Source: Rhodobacterales bacterium (GTDB lineage Bacteria > Pseudomonadota > Alphaproteobacteria > Rhodobacterales > Rhodobacteraceae). Taken from it: a stretch of 7,330 nt of DNA. The stretch lies in assembly GCA_013298675.1 (NCBI GenBank), contig JAAFIJ010000134.1:1-7330 (forward strand), in the 5' to 3' direction. Below are positions 1 through 5,224 of this stretch, in pieces (position 1 is the first letter of the stretch; each line of letters begins with the position of its first letter). The position numbers and the translations under genes were made by a program. The notes below the pieces were generated by a model. The model worked only from the letters and a program-made list of their open reading frames with translations. It had not been told where the DNA came from and did not search any database.

Positions 1-122
1 CGCTGCGCACTGAAGGGGTAGAGGATTTCCATTTCTACACCCTGAACCGTCCGCATTTGACCCGTGAAGTGGTGCGTGCTTTGGGCATCAGCCCGGAACT
101 GATTTTGGAAAAGGTTGCCTGA
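1..122 (+). CDS. metF: Methylenetetrahydrofolate reductase, C-terminal end (partial)
   Basis: Only the last 39 codons are in the window, read in the frame beginning at base 3 and ending at TGA 120-122. The visible protein contains GVEDFHFYTLNRPHLT followed by a short helix and ends in LILEKVA. The signature 'H-F-Y-T-L-N-R' close to the C-terminus followed by 'ALGI' is typical of MetF, the FAD enzyme that reduces 5,10-methylenetetrahydrofolate to 5-methyltetrahydrofolate for methionine synthesis in the cytoplasm. That strand ends the TIM barrel and the asparagine/arginine region helps form the folate/flavin site in the family. A strong intrinsic terminator lies 50 bp downstream, so this is the last gene of its transcript. 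The call rests on one short motif; the gene body is outside the window. Confidence 0.78.
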   Translation, partial: LRTEGVEDFHFYTLNRPHLTREVVRALGISPELILEKVA

Positions 123-171
123 CCCAAGGATCATTGTCTCCCCTATGAGGGTCAACAAAAGGTGACTGATT

Positions 172-204
172 GCGCGCTTGCCCATCGGGCGGCGCGCTTT
201 TTTT
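172..204 (+). terminator. Rho-independent terminator after metF
   Basis: A GC-rich hairpin is followed directly by seven T residues (198-204). The lower stem is GCGCGC (172-177) with GCGCGC (192-197). The upper stem is GCCC (180-183) with GGGC (187-190) around the 3-base loop ATC, separated from the lower stem by a small internal loop (TT against G). This is a textbook intrinsic terminator in the sense of the upstream metF-like gene. It also shows that aroQ needs its own promoter. Confidence 0.88.
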
Positions 205-211
205 GTGCCAG

Positions 212-241
212 TTGGCAAGGACCGCGCATTTCGGCTATGTT
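212..241 (+). promoter_or_regulatory. Candidate sigma70-type promoter of aroQ
   Basis: TTGGCA (212-217) matches the -35 consensus at five of six positions. TATGTT (236-241) follows after 18 bp and matches the -10 consensus at four of six. The predicted start of transcription near 248 would leave a leader of about 20 bases that just accommodates the AGGAGG ribosome binding site at 257-262. The -35 lies in a small inverted repeat (TGCCA 206-210, TGGCA 213-217). It is supported by position, just after a terminator and just before a gene, but the boxes are imperfect. Confidence 0.5.
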
Positions 242-268
242 TTGAAAAATTGCCAAAGGAGGCCCCGC

Positions 269-709
269 GTGCCCAAGCCGATTTATGTGTTGAATGGACC
301 GAACCTGAACCTGTTAGGGCTGCGCCAACCAGAGATTTACGGCAAAGAGACGCTGGAGGATGTGGCCGCGTCCCTTGGGGATCTTGCCGAGGATCTGGGG
401 CAAACGGTGCGCTGTTTGCAGTCCAATCATGAAGGGCAGCTGGTGGATTGGATCCATGAGGCACGGAGCCAAGCGTCGGGCATCATCATCAATCCGGGTG
501 CCTATTCACATACCTCTATCGCGATTCTAGACGCGCTGAACGCCTTTGAAGGGCCAGTGATCGAAGTTCACATTTCCAACATCCACAAGCGCGAGGCGTT
601 TCGGCATCATTCCTATGTCTCGGCACGTGCCGAGGGGGTGATCGCGGGATGCGGAACCGAAGGTTATTTGTTGGCGTTGCGCCGGCTTGCGGGGTTGAGT
701 GCGCGCTGA
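269..709 (+). CDS. aroQ: 3-dehydroquinate dehydratase, type II
   Basis: AroQ removes water from 3-dehydroquinate to give 3-dehydroshikimate in the shikimate pathway, as a cytoplasmic dodecamer in the family. The 146-residue product has the expected length (about 145-150). All family blocks are present in order: NGPNLNLLG with RQPEIYG, holding the catalytic Arg and Tyr near residues 18 and 23; QSNHEGQLVDWIHEA; IIINPGAYSHTSIAILDAL, with the substrate-binding Asn; VHISNIHKREAFRHHS, with the catalytic His; and GVIAGCGTEGY. The GTG start at 269 is chosen because AGGAGG (257-262) lies 6 bases upstream and the protein then begins MPKPIYVLNGPN, as in relatives. An in-frame TTG at 170 would put the start inside the metF terminator and add 33 residues with no family counterpart. 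The gene is probably monocistronic: terminator on the left, convergent gene on the right. Confidence 0.97.
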   Translation: MPKPIYVLNGPNLNLLGLRQPEIYGKETLEDVAASLGDLAEDLGQTVRCLQSNHEGQLVDWIHEARSQASGIIINPGAYSHTSIAILDALNAFEGPVIEVHISNIHKREAFRHHSYVSARAEGVIAGCGTEGYLLALRRLAGLSAR

Positions 710-711
710 AT

Positions 712-752
712 GGGGGGAGCCTCCGGCGGGGATATTTAGGAACAGATGAAAG
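712..752 (+). repeat. Candidate dispersed intergenic element after aroQ
   Basis: Directly after the aroQ stop comes a G-run, then CCTCCGGCGGGG (720-731), then GATATTTAGGAACAGATGAA. The GC-rich part can pair as a short stem, and an AT-rich tail follows. From memory, very similar strings (GAGCCTCCGGCGGG, then an ATATTT run, then AGATGAAG) recur downstream of many genes in Rhodobacteraceae genomes. Only one copy is in this window, so repetition cannot be shown here. It may act as a 3'-end or terminator element for aroQ. Confidence 0.45.
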
Positions 753-766
753 TGGCCGGGTGCGTT

Positions 767-781
767 GATCCTTTAAGGATC
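767..781. repeat. Small inverted repeat between convergent aroQ and dehydratase genes
   Basis: GATCCTT-T-AAGGATC is a perfect 7-bp inverted repeat with a single-base centre, ending 2 bases from the dehydratase stop codon. It sits between two converging genes, where a bidirectional transcription end would be useful. It is AT/GC mixed, has no T-run on either side and would form only a weak hairpin, so a terminator role is tentative. Confidence 0.3.
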
Positions 782-782
782 G

Positions 783-2294
783 CTACATCACGGCGCCGAT
801 TTGCCATGGGACGAATTCTGCGCCGCCAAAGCCCAAGTCCTCGGACAAAGTGCGCGCGCCGGATGCGACGGAGATGATTTTCTCCAAGATTTCTGCGCCT
901 TTCGTGGCGATGGGGACGCCGTCGATGATGTCGCCGCAATTGATGTCCATATCCTCTGCCATGCGGGTGTACATTTCGGTGTTGGTGGCGAGTTTGATGC
1001 AGGGGCTGGGTTTGTAGCCTGAAACAGAGCCCCTGCCAGTGGTAAAGACGATCAGGGTTGCGCCACTAGCGATTTGGCCGGTGACCGAGCAGGGGTCGTA
1101 GCCGGGGCTGTCCATATAGACAAAGCCGGTTTCTGTGATGGGTTCTGCGAATTTATAGACTGCGGAGAGAGGGGCAGTGCCGCCTTTGGCGACAGCCCCG
1201 AGGGATTTTTCCAAGATCGTGGTCAGGCCGCCGCGTTTGTTGCCGGGGCTGGGGTTGTTGTCCATCTCGCCGCCATTGCGCATGGTGTAGTCTTCCCACC
1301 AGGCGATGCGGCTGATCAGTTTTTCACCCACTTCGGAGGTCACTGCGCGGCGCGTCAGCAGATGTTCTGCGCCATAAATTTCTGGTGTTTCTGACAGAAT
1401 CGTTGTGCCGCCCATGCGCACCAAGAGGTCGCTGGCCGCACCTAACGCAGGGTTAGCGGTGATGCCTGAATATCCGTCAGAGCCGCCACATTGCAGGCCC
1501 ACGATCAGTTTTGAGACTGGAGCGGGGGTGCGTGCGGTTTTGGCGGCAACTTCGGCCATTTCGCGCAGCACTTCGAGCCCTTTGGCGATTGTGGCGCGGG
1601 TGCCGCCGGTGCCTTGGATGGTCATATAGCGGAAATTACCATCCGGGCGCAGGCGGCCTTGCCCGACGAGATCCGGCACCTGGAGCACTTCGCACCCAAG
1701 GCCAACCAAGAGGATTCCGCCGAAATTGGCGTTGCGTGCATATCCTTTGAGGGTACGCATCAAAGTGTCATACCCTTCGTTCACCCCAGACATGCCACAT
1801 CCGGAATTGTGCACGATGGGCACAAAGCCGTCGATGTTCGGCATGGATGACAGGAGGGGGTCCTTTTCGGCGGCCTCGGCGATGAAACGAGCGACGGAAC
1901 CAGAGCAGTTCACAGACGTCAAGATACCGATGTAGTTGCGCGTGCCAACTTGGCCATCGCTGCGCGGATAGCCCATGAAGCTGAGCGGCGTAAGTGAGGG
2001 CAAGGGTGTGGCCTCGGTGCCGATAGCATAGTCTGTACTATGTGGGCCCATGCCAAGATTATGGCTGTGGATGTGAGCACCTTTTGGAATGTCTTGGGTC
2101 GCCTGACCTATGGATTGTCCATAGCGCAGGACGGTCTCGCCCGCCGCAATGGCGCGCGTAGCGAGTTTGTGGCCGCGCGGAACCGCGCCCGGAATTGCAG
2201 TATCAAACCCTTCTGGCACGGCGCCTTTGGGCAGATCGGTCAATGCGATGACGAGGTTGTCTTTCGCATGCAATCGGATAATAGCATCAGCCAT
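783..2294 (-). CDS. UxaA-family sugar-acid dehydratase (altronate/galactarate dehydratase type)
   Basis: This 503-residue protein has the full two-part layout of the UxaA/GarD family: an N-terminal SAF domain (about residues 10-85, ending in HIHSHNLGM) and a large D-galactarate dehydratase/altronate hydrolase domain. Family blocks seen in the latter are GYPRSDGQVGTRNYIGIL, HNSGCGMSG, LLVGLGCEV, LQCGGSDGYSGITANPALG, LSETPEIYGAEHLL, NPSPGNKRGGLTTILEKSLGA, MDSPGYDPCSVTGQIASGA and, near the end, a DMDINCGDI block. Members remove water from aldonates or aldarates to give 2-keto-3-deoxy acids, using a divalent metal (family knowledge). Length fits UxaA (about 495) better than GarD (about 520). The ATG at 2294 has GAGGTG 6 bases upstream. 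It is divergent from the GntR gene and its start lies 58 bp from the shared operator. The substrate cannot be read: altronate is the name-giver, but neighbours lack other hexuronate genes, so a different aldonate is likely. Confidence 0.92.
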   Translation of the reverse strand: MADAIIRLHAKDNLVIALTDLPKGAVPEGFDTAIPGAVPRGHKLATRAIAAGETVLRYGQSIGQATQDIPKGAHIHSHNLGMGPHSTDYAIGTEATPLPSLTPLSFMGYPRSDGQVGTRNYIGILTSVNCSGSVARFIAEAAEKDPLLSSMPNIDGFVPIVHNSGCGMSGVNEGYDTLMRTLKGYARNANFGGILLVGLGCEVLQVPDLVGQGRLRPDGNFRYMTIQGTGGTRATIAKGLEVLREMAEVAAKTARTPAPVSKLIVGLQCGGSDGYSGITANPALGAASDLLVRMGGTTILSETPEIYGAEHLLTRRAVTSEVGEKLISRIAWWEDYTMRNGGEMDNNPSPGNKRGGLTTILEKSLGAVAKGGTAPLSAVYKFAEPITETGFVYMDSPGYDPCSVTGQIASGATLIVFTTGRGSVSGYKPSPCIKLATNTEMYTRMAEDMDINCGDIIDGVPIATKGAEILEKIISVASGARTLSEDLGFGGAEFVPWQIGAVM

Positions 2295-2331
2295 AACGTC
2301 ACCTCAAACCCGCGACCTGCATCGCCCTTGC

Positions 2332-2359
2332 TTGACACAAGGTGCGACTGGTCTAACAT
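2332..2359 (+). promoter_or_regulatory. Promoter of the GntR regulator (leaderless transcript predicted)
   Basis: A perfect -35 box TTGACA (2332-2337) is followed after 16 bp by TAACAT (2354-2359), which matches the -10 consensus at four of six positions. The usual start 7 bases beyond the -10 falls on 2366, exactly the A of the regulator's ATG. The -10 box lies within the operator-like palindrome, a classic arrangement for repression. The -35 also lies in a small inverted repeat, CTTG-ACA-CAAG (2331-2341). Confidence 0.68.
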
Positions 2360-2372
2360 GTTAGCATGCTAC
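2353..2372. promoter_or_regulatory. Operator-like element, copy A
   Basis: The sequence CTAACATGTTAGCATGCTAC holds two overlapping perfect palindromes: CTAACATGTTAG (2353-2364) and TAGCATGCTA (2362-2371). Both fit the unit TARCATGYTA, with an 8-bp step. Read as one dyad it is AACAT-N6-ATGCT. A second copy with the same layout lies at 5150-5169 (16 of 20 identical). It covers the -10 box and start codon of the GntR gene and is the only strong palindrome between the divergent dehydratase and regulator genes. It is most likely the binding site of that regulator. Confidence 0.75.
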
Positions 2373-3109
2373 AAGAGCCACAAACCGTTACACAAGAGGA
2401 CAATGGCGTATCTCGCCTGTTAGCGACGGATCGTTTCGCGGGCTCATTGGGTTTGCGGGTTTATCATAGCTTGCGGCACGCGATTTTGACGCTTGCGCTC
2501 CGCCCCGGTGAAATATTGCGCAAGCCAGAGATCTGCGAGCATCTTGGCGTGTCAAGGAGCCCGGTATCCGATGCGGTGGCGCGGTTGGCTGCGGATGGTT
2601 TGGTGGATGTGGTCCCGCAAGCGGGCACATTCGTGACCTTTTTGTCCATGTCTGAAATTCGTGCGGGGGCCTTTATTCGCGAAGCAATAGAGGTTGCAAC
2701 AGCAGTACATATGGCGACCGTGATTACGGATGATCAATTGCGTCAATTGCGCCGAAATCTGGTGATGCAAGAGGCGCTTGTCGCCGACGGTGATCATCAG
2801 GGATTTATGCAGCTGGATATGCAAATGCATGAACTGTTGCTGTCATTCACCGGCTTTCCCCGTCTTTCCGAAGTATCTGACACGGCTTGGCTAAGTGTGC
2901 ACCGCGCGCGCCAGTCCCTGTTGCCCTTTGAGGGGCGGATGGCCGCAGCATTGCGAGAGCACCAAGCCATTCTCGCTGCACTTGAGGCGCATGATCCCGA
3001 AGCGGCGCGGGGGGCGGTGCAATTTCATTTGCGCCAGTTGCTGAAAAATCTTGCGCCGTTGGAGCATGAGCGCCCCGAATTGTTTTCCGCTTTGCCTGAA
3101 AGAGCATGA
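2366..3109 (+). CDS. GntR-family transcriptional regulator with FCD domain
   Basis: The 247-residue protein is a FadR-subfamily GntR regulator. An N-terminal winged helix (about residues 28-92) includes LRPGE, a helix-turn-helix around EICEHLGVSRSPVSDAVARLAADGLV, and the wing PQAGTFV. A C-terminal helical FCD ligand domain follows (about 98-230). The likely metal/effector ligands of FCD domains are all in place: Asp151, His155, His199 and His221. Such proteins usually bind sugar acids or other carboxylates and repress their catabolic genes (family knowledge). The ATG at 2366 is the only good start: no ATG or GTG follows before the winged helix, and the upstream bases have no Shine-Dalgarno. 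This fits the leaderless promoter just upstream. The stop overlaps the start of the isomerase (ATGA), so the two are co-transcribed. Likely autoregulated, and likely the regulator of the whole island through the copy at 5150-5169. Confidence 0.93.
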   Translation: MLQEPQTVTQEDNGVSRLLATDRFAGSLGLRVYHSLRHAILTLALRPGEILRKPEICEHLGVSRSPVSDAVARLAADGLVDVVPQAGTFVTFLSMSEIRAGAFIREAIEVATAVHMATVITDDQLRQLRRNLVMQEALVADGDHQGFMQLDMQMHELLLSFTGFPRLSEVSDTAWLSVHRARQSLLPFEGRMAAALREHQAILAALEAHDPEAARGAVQFHLRQLLKNLAPLEHERPELFSALPERA

Positions 3110-4077
3110 TGTCCCTGTCCAACCGCCCCCGCTATGCGACTCGCCTGAACGCCTTTAAGACCAAGGGTGACTCTGTGGCGGAAATGATCGCCAAGGTCGC
3201 AGCCGTCGGGGGGCTAAACGCCGCCGACCTGAATTATCCGGATCATTTTGATCATCATACTGCGCGCGAGGTGTCGCGTGTATTGGCCGATCACGGCTTG
3301 GCGCTAAATGGCTTGGCGATGCGCTATTATACTGATCCGGGGTTTCGGTTGGGTGCGTTTACCCATCCGGATTCCACGGTGCGCCGAGCGGCAATCGATT
3401 TGACCAAGTCAGGGATTGATGCGGCGGCGGAAATGGGTGCGCCTTTGATGACCCTGTGGTTGGGTCAAGACGGGTTCGACTACAGCTTTCAATCCGATTA
3501 CACGCGGATGTGGGATGATACCATCGCCGCCATCGCTGAGGTGGCCGATCATAACCCGGACGTCGATATTTCCATCGAATACAAACCGAATGAGCCGCGC
3601 GCCCACGTGGTGCTGCCCGATATGGCCACCACGCTTTTGGCACTGACAGAAGTGGGGCGGGCCAACACCGGGGTGACACTTGATTTCTGTCACATGCTGT
3701 TTGCGGGCGAAATGCCGGCCAAAGCTGCCATGTTGGCGGCACGCCGAAGCCGGATTTTGGGGGTTCATCTGAATGATGGTTATGGCAAGCGCGATGATGG
3801 TTTGATTGCCGGAAGTGTGCATCCGGTCCAAACGGTGGAGTTGTTTGTGGCCTTGATGCGGGCGGGTTACGACGGTGCGATTTATTTCGACACGTTTCCC
3901 GATCATGGTGGCACCAATCCCTTGCAAGAAGCGCGCGCCAATATTGCCTTGACCGAAAGGTTGCGAGAGATTGCAGCGGGCTTGGCCAACAGTGCAGATT
4001 TGGCTGCGGCGCAGGCTGCACAGGATGCGGCCCGCGCGACTCGTATAGTTACTTCAGCGATATATGGCCTGCCGTAG
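3106..4077 (+). CDS. Xylose-isomerase-like TIM-barrel sugar isomerase (L-rhamnose isomerase-type)
   Basis: This 323-residue protein belongs to the AP-endonuclease-2/xylose-isomerase-like TIM-barrel superfamily, which interconverts aldoses and ketoses or epimerises ketoses using divalent metals. The block IEYKPNEPR (about 157-165) closely resembles the metal site of xylose isomerase. Candidate ligands are Glu158, Asp193, His196 (LDFCHM), His221 (GVHLND), Asp230/Asp231 (KRDDG) and Asp262 (YFDTFP). The Asp-x2-His spacing and the His221 position parallel the two-metal site that I recall for the Pseudomonas stutzeri L-rhamnose isomerase. The length is shorter than that enzyme's (about 430) and nearer to general epimerases (about 290-320). 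The start overlaps the regulator stop by 4 bp; ATG at 3109 is equally possible and better spaced from GAAAGAG (3098-3104). The product probably yields the ketose used by the FGGY kinase further right. The exact sugar is unknown, and the C-terminal 35 residues are Ala-rich and uninformative. Confidence 0.87.
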   Translation: MMSLSNRPRYATRLNAFKTKGDSVAEMIAKVAAVGGLNAADLNYPDHFDHHTAREVSRVLADHGLALNGLAMRYYTDPGFRLGAFTHPDSTVRRAAIDLTKSGIDAAAEMGAPLMTLWLGQDGFDYSFQSDYTRMWDDTIAAIAEVADHNPDVDISIEYKPNEPRAHVVLPDMATTLLALTEVGRANTGVTLDFCHMLFAGEMPAKAAMLAARRSRILGVHLNDGYGKRDDGLIAGSVHPVQTVELFVALMRAGYDGAIYFDTFPDHGGTNPLQEARANIALTERLREIAAGLANSADLAAAQAAQDAARATRIVTSAIYGLP

Positions 4078-4099
4078 GATATTCGTTTGATTCTAAGGT

Positions 4100-5119
4100 C
4101 TAGTGGGCTTCGGCGGGCAGCAAACCTGCGGTGCGCAGCGCCTGCCAAAGGTCTGGCGGAATACGCGCCTTAGCAGCCGCCAAGTTGCCTGCCATTTCTG
4201 CCACGCTTTGCCCGCCCGGAATAATTGAGACGACAGCAGGGTGCGACAGCGGAAACTGAAACGCCGCATCGACCAGTCGTATTCCGTGTGCGGCGCATAT
4301 CTGTTGCAGCTGGCCTGCCCGTTGCATCGCCCAATCTGGGGCGGGGTCATAGTTGTAAAATGCGCCCGGGCGGGGGCCTGTGGCCAAAATTCCCGAATTG
4401 TAGGGGCCGCCTATGACGATACCAACGCCACGCGCCTGTGCCATCGGCAAAAAGGTGGTCAGTGCCTCTTGTTCCAGCAGTGTGTAGCGGCCAGCGAGGA
4501 GGAAAAGGTCGAAATCGCCGCGTTCCAGCAGCCATTGGCAAGGTTGCCATTCGTTGACACCGGCGCCAAAGGCCTTGATGACCCCTTGATCGCGCAGTTG
4601 GATCAGCGCGCGGTAGCCCCCTGCCATAAACTCTGCCAAACGTGCATCAAGCGTTTGCTGTGACCCTTGGCTAAAGACGTCAAGATCATGGGCATACAAG
4701 ATATCAATGCGGTCCACACCAAGACGTTCGAGGGAAAATTCAATCGACCGCAGCGTGGCGTCATAGCCATAGTCAAAAACTCCAACGCGGGATGGCACCT
4801 CGAACCATTTGCCCAATCCTTCGCGCGTCCCGGGGGTGGCTGCCCGCAAAAGCCTGCCGATTTTGCTGGACAGCACAAACTCGTCACGCCGTTTGCTGCG
4901 AAAGAAACGGTTCATTCGGGTTTCCGACAGGCCCAACCCATATTGCGGAGCGGTATCAAAATAGCGCACGCCTCCGTCCCATGCCGCCTCTAGGATCGCC
5001 AATGCGTCATCGTCGGAAATGGCACGGTAAAGGTTGCCCAAAGGCGCGCCGCCAAAGCCCAGCTCGGTAAACCTCAGCCCACCATTTCCGATCCGGTCCC
5101 AATGTCGTATCGGCAGCAT
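4100..5119 (-). CDS. Aldo/keto reductase, L-fucose (D-threo-aldose) dehydrogenase type
   Basis: The protein (339 residues from the ATG at 5119) is an NAD(P)-dependent aldo/keto reductase TIM barrel with the full catalytic tetrad: Asp55 (YFDTAP), Tyr60 (QYGLGLSE), Lys86 (LSSKIGR) and His144 (ILYAHD). TELGFGGAPLGNLY at the N-terminus and DYGYDATLRSIEFSLERLG before the His are typical of the L-fucose/D-threo-aldose 1-dehydrogenase and pyridoxal 4-dehydrogenase branch, which oxidises aldoses to lactones. An upstream in-frame ATG at 5146 would add nine residues (348 in all). The inner start is preferred because GAGGGGGG lies 5 bases before it and the N-terminus then matches relatives. The outer ATG lies 2 bases beyond a predicted transcription start, so a near-leaderless form is possible. 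The gene converges on the isomerase with a 22-bp gap and diverges from the sgcQ-like operon. It would supply the aldonate (after lactone opening) for the dehydratase at 783-2294; that link is inference. Confidence 0.93.
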   Translation of the reverse strand: MLPIRHWDRIGNGGLRFTELGFGGAPLGNLYRAISDDDALAILEAAWDGGVRYFDTAPQYGLGLSETRMNRFFRSKRRDEFVLSSKIGRLLRAATPGTREGLGKWFEVPSRVGVFDYGYDATLRSIEFSLERLGVDRIDILYAHDLDVFSQGSQQTLDARLAEFMAGGYRALIQLRDQGVIKAFGAGVNEWQPCQWLLERGDFDLFLLAGRYTLLEQEALTTFLPMAQARGVGIVIGGPYNSGILATGPRPGAFYNYDPAPDWAMQRAGQLQQICAAHGIRLVDAAFQFPLSHPAVVSIIPGGQSVAEMAGNLAAAKARIPPDLWQALRTAGLLPAEAH

Positions 5120-5149
5120 TTTGGCCCCCCTCGCACGGTTCTGCATATC

Positions 5150-5169
5150 CTAACATGCTAGTATGTTCC
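5150..5169. promoter_or_regulatory. Operator-like element, copy B
   Basis: CTAACATGCTAGTATGTTCC has the same layout as the element at 2353-2372: unit TAACATGCTA (5151-5160) and a degenerate second unit TAGTATGTTC (5159-5168), again stepped by 8 bp. As one dyad it reads AACAT-N6-ATGTT with CTAG at its centre. It agrees with copy A at 16 of 20 positions, and three of the four differences are C/T transitions. It overlaps the candidate -10 box of the aldo/keto reductase gene and lies upstream of the sgcQ-like operon, so one bound regulator could control both directions. Confidence 0.72.
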
Positions 5170-5183
5170 GCCTTCACATCCAA
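5155..5183 (-). promoter_or_regulatory. Candidate promoter of the aldo/keto reductase gene
   Basis: On the minus strand TTGGAT (5183-5178) and TAGCAT (5160-5155) are spaced by 17 bp. The -35 is a weak match (TTG only) and the -10 matches four of six. Transcription would start near 5148. The -10 lies inside the operator-like element, just as at the regulator promoter. That shared placement is the main support for it. Confidence 0.45.
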
Positions 5184-5189
5184 GGATCA

Positions 5190-5217
5190 TTGCGCTAGCG
5201 TTCTACAAAACTATAGG
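5190..5217 (+). promoter_or_regulatory. Weak candidate promoter of the sgcQ-like operon
   Basis: TTGCGC (5190-5195) and TATAGG (5212-5217) are 16 bp apart, each matching consensus only in part (three and four of six). A start near 5224 would give a very short or absent leader before the ATG at 5225. The perfect palindrome CGCTAGCG (5193-5200) overlaps the -35. A promoter must exist in this 78-bp gap for the plus-strand operon, but its exact boxes are uncertain. Confidence 0.3.
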
Positions 5218-5224
5218 TGTGTTG

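Noticed and set aside
120..154. Inverted repeat TGACCC (120-125) with GGGTCA (149-154), and CCCT-ATG-AGGG (141-151)
   Set aside because: The arms are short, no T-run follows, and a much stronger terminator lies at 172-204. Probably chance, though an accessory hairpin cannot be excluded.
170..268. Upstream TTG extension of aroQ adding 33 residues
   Set aside because: It would begin inside the metF terminator hairpin, lacks a ribosome binding site and has no counterpart in the family. GTG 269 with AGGAGG 6 bases upstream is much better.
801..2364. Several open frames on the plus strand across the dehydratase gene
   Set aside because: They are GC-rich shadow frames opposite a complete, well-conserved 503-residue protein and show no recognisable domains.
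2403..2423. Six-codon reading frame (MAYLAC) preceded by AGAGGA inside the start of the GntR gene
   Set aside because: The spacing between AGAGGA and ATG is only 2 bases, the frame overlaps real coding sequence, and nothing suggests a leader peptide.
3359..4021. A 220-codon minus-strand open frame opposite the isomerase
   Set aside because: Its composition (many Pro, Arg, His and Trp) is typical of antisense shadow frames, and the plus-strand isomerase has intact motifs throughout.
4078..4099. Search for a bidirectional terminator between the convergent isomerase and reductase genes
   Set aside because: The 22-bp gap has no inverted repeat and no T-run of note.
124..5192. A 13-base exact repeat, CCAAGGATCATTG, at 124-136 and 5180-5192, both intergenic
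   Set aside because: About 0.4 exact same-strand pairs of this length are expected by chance in a window this size. The copies sit in different contexts: one after metF, the other overlapping the reductase -35 region.
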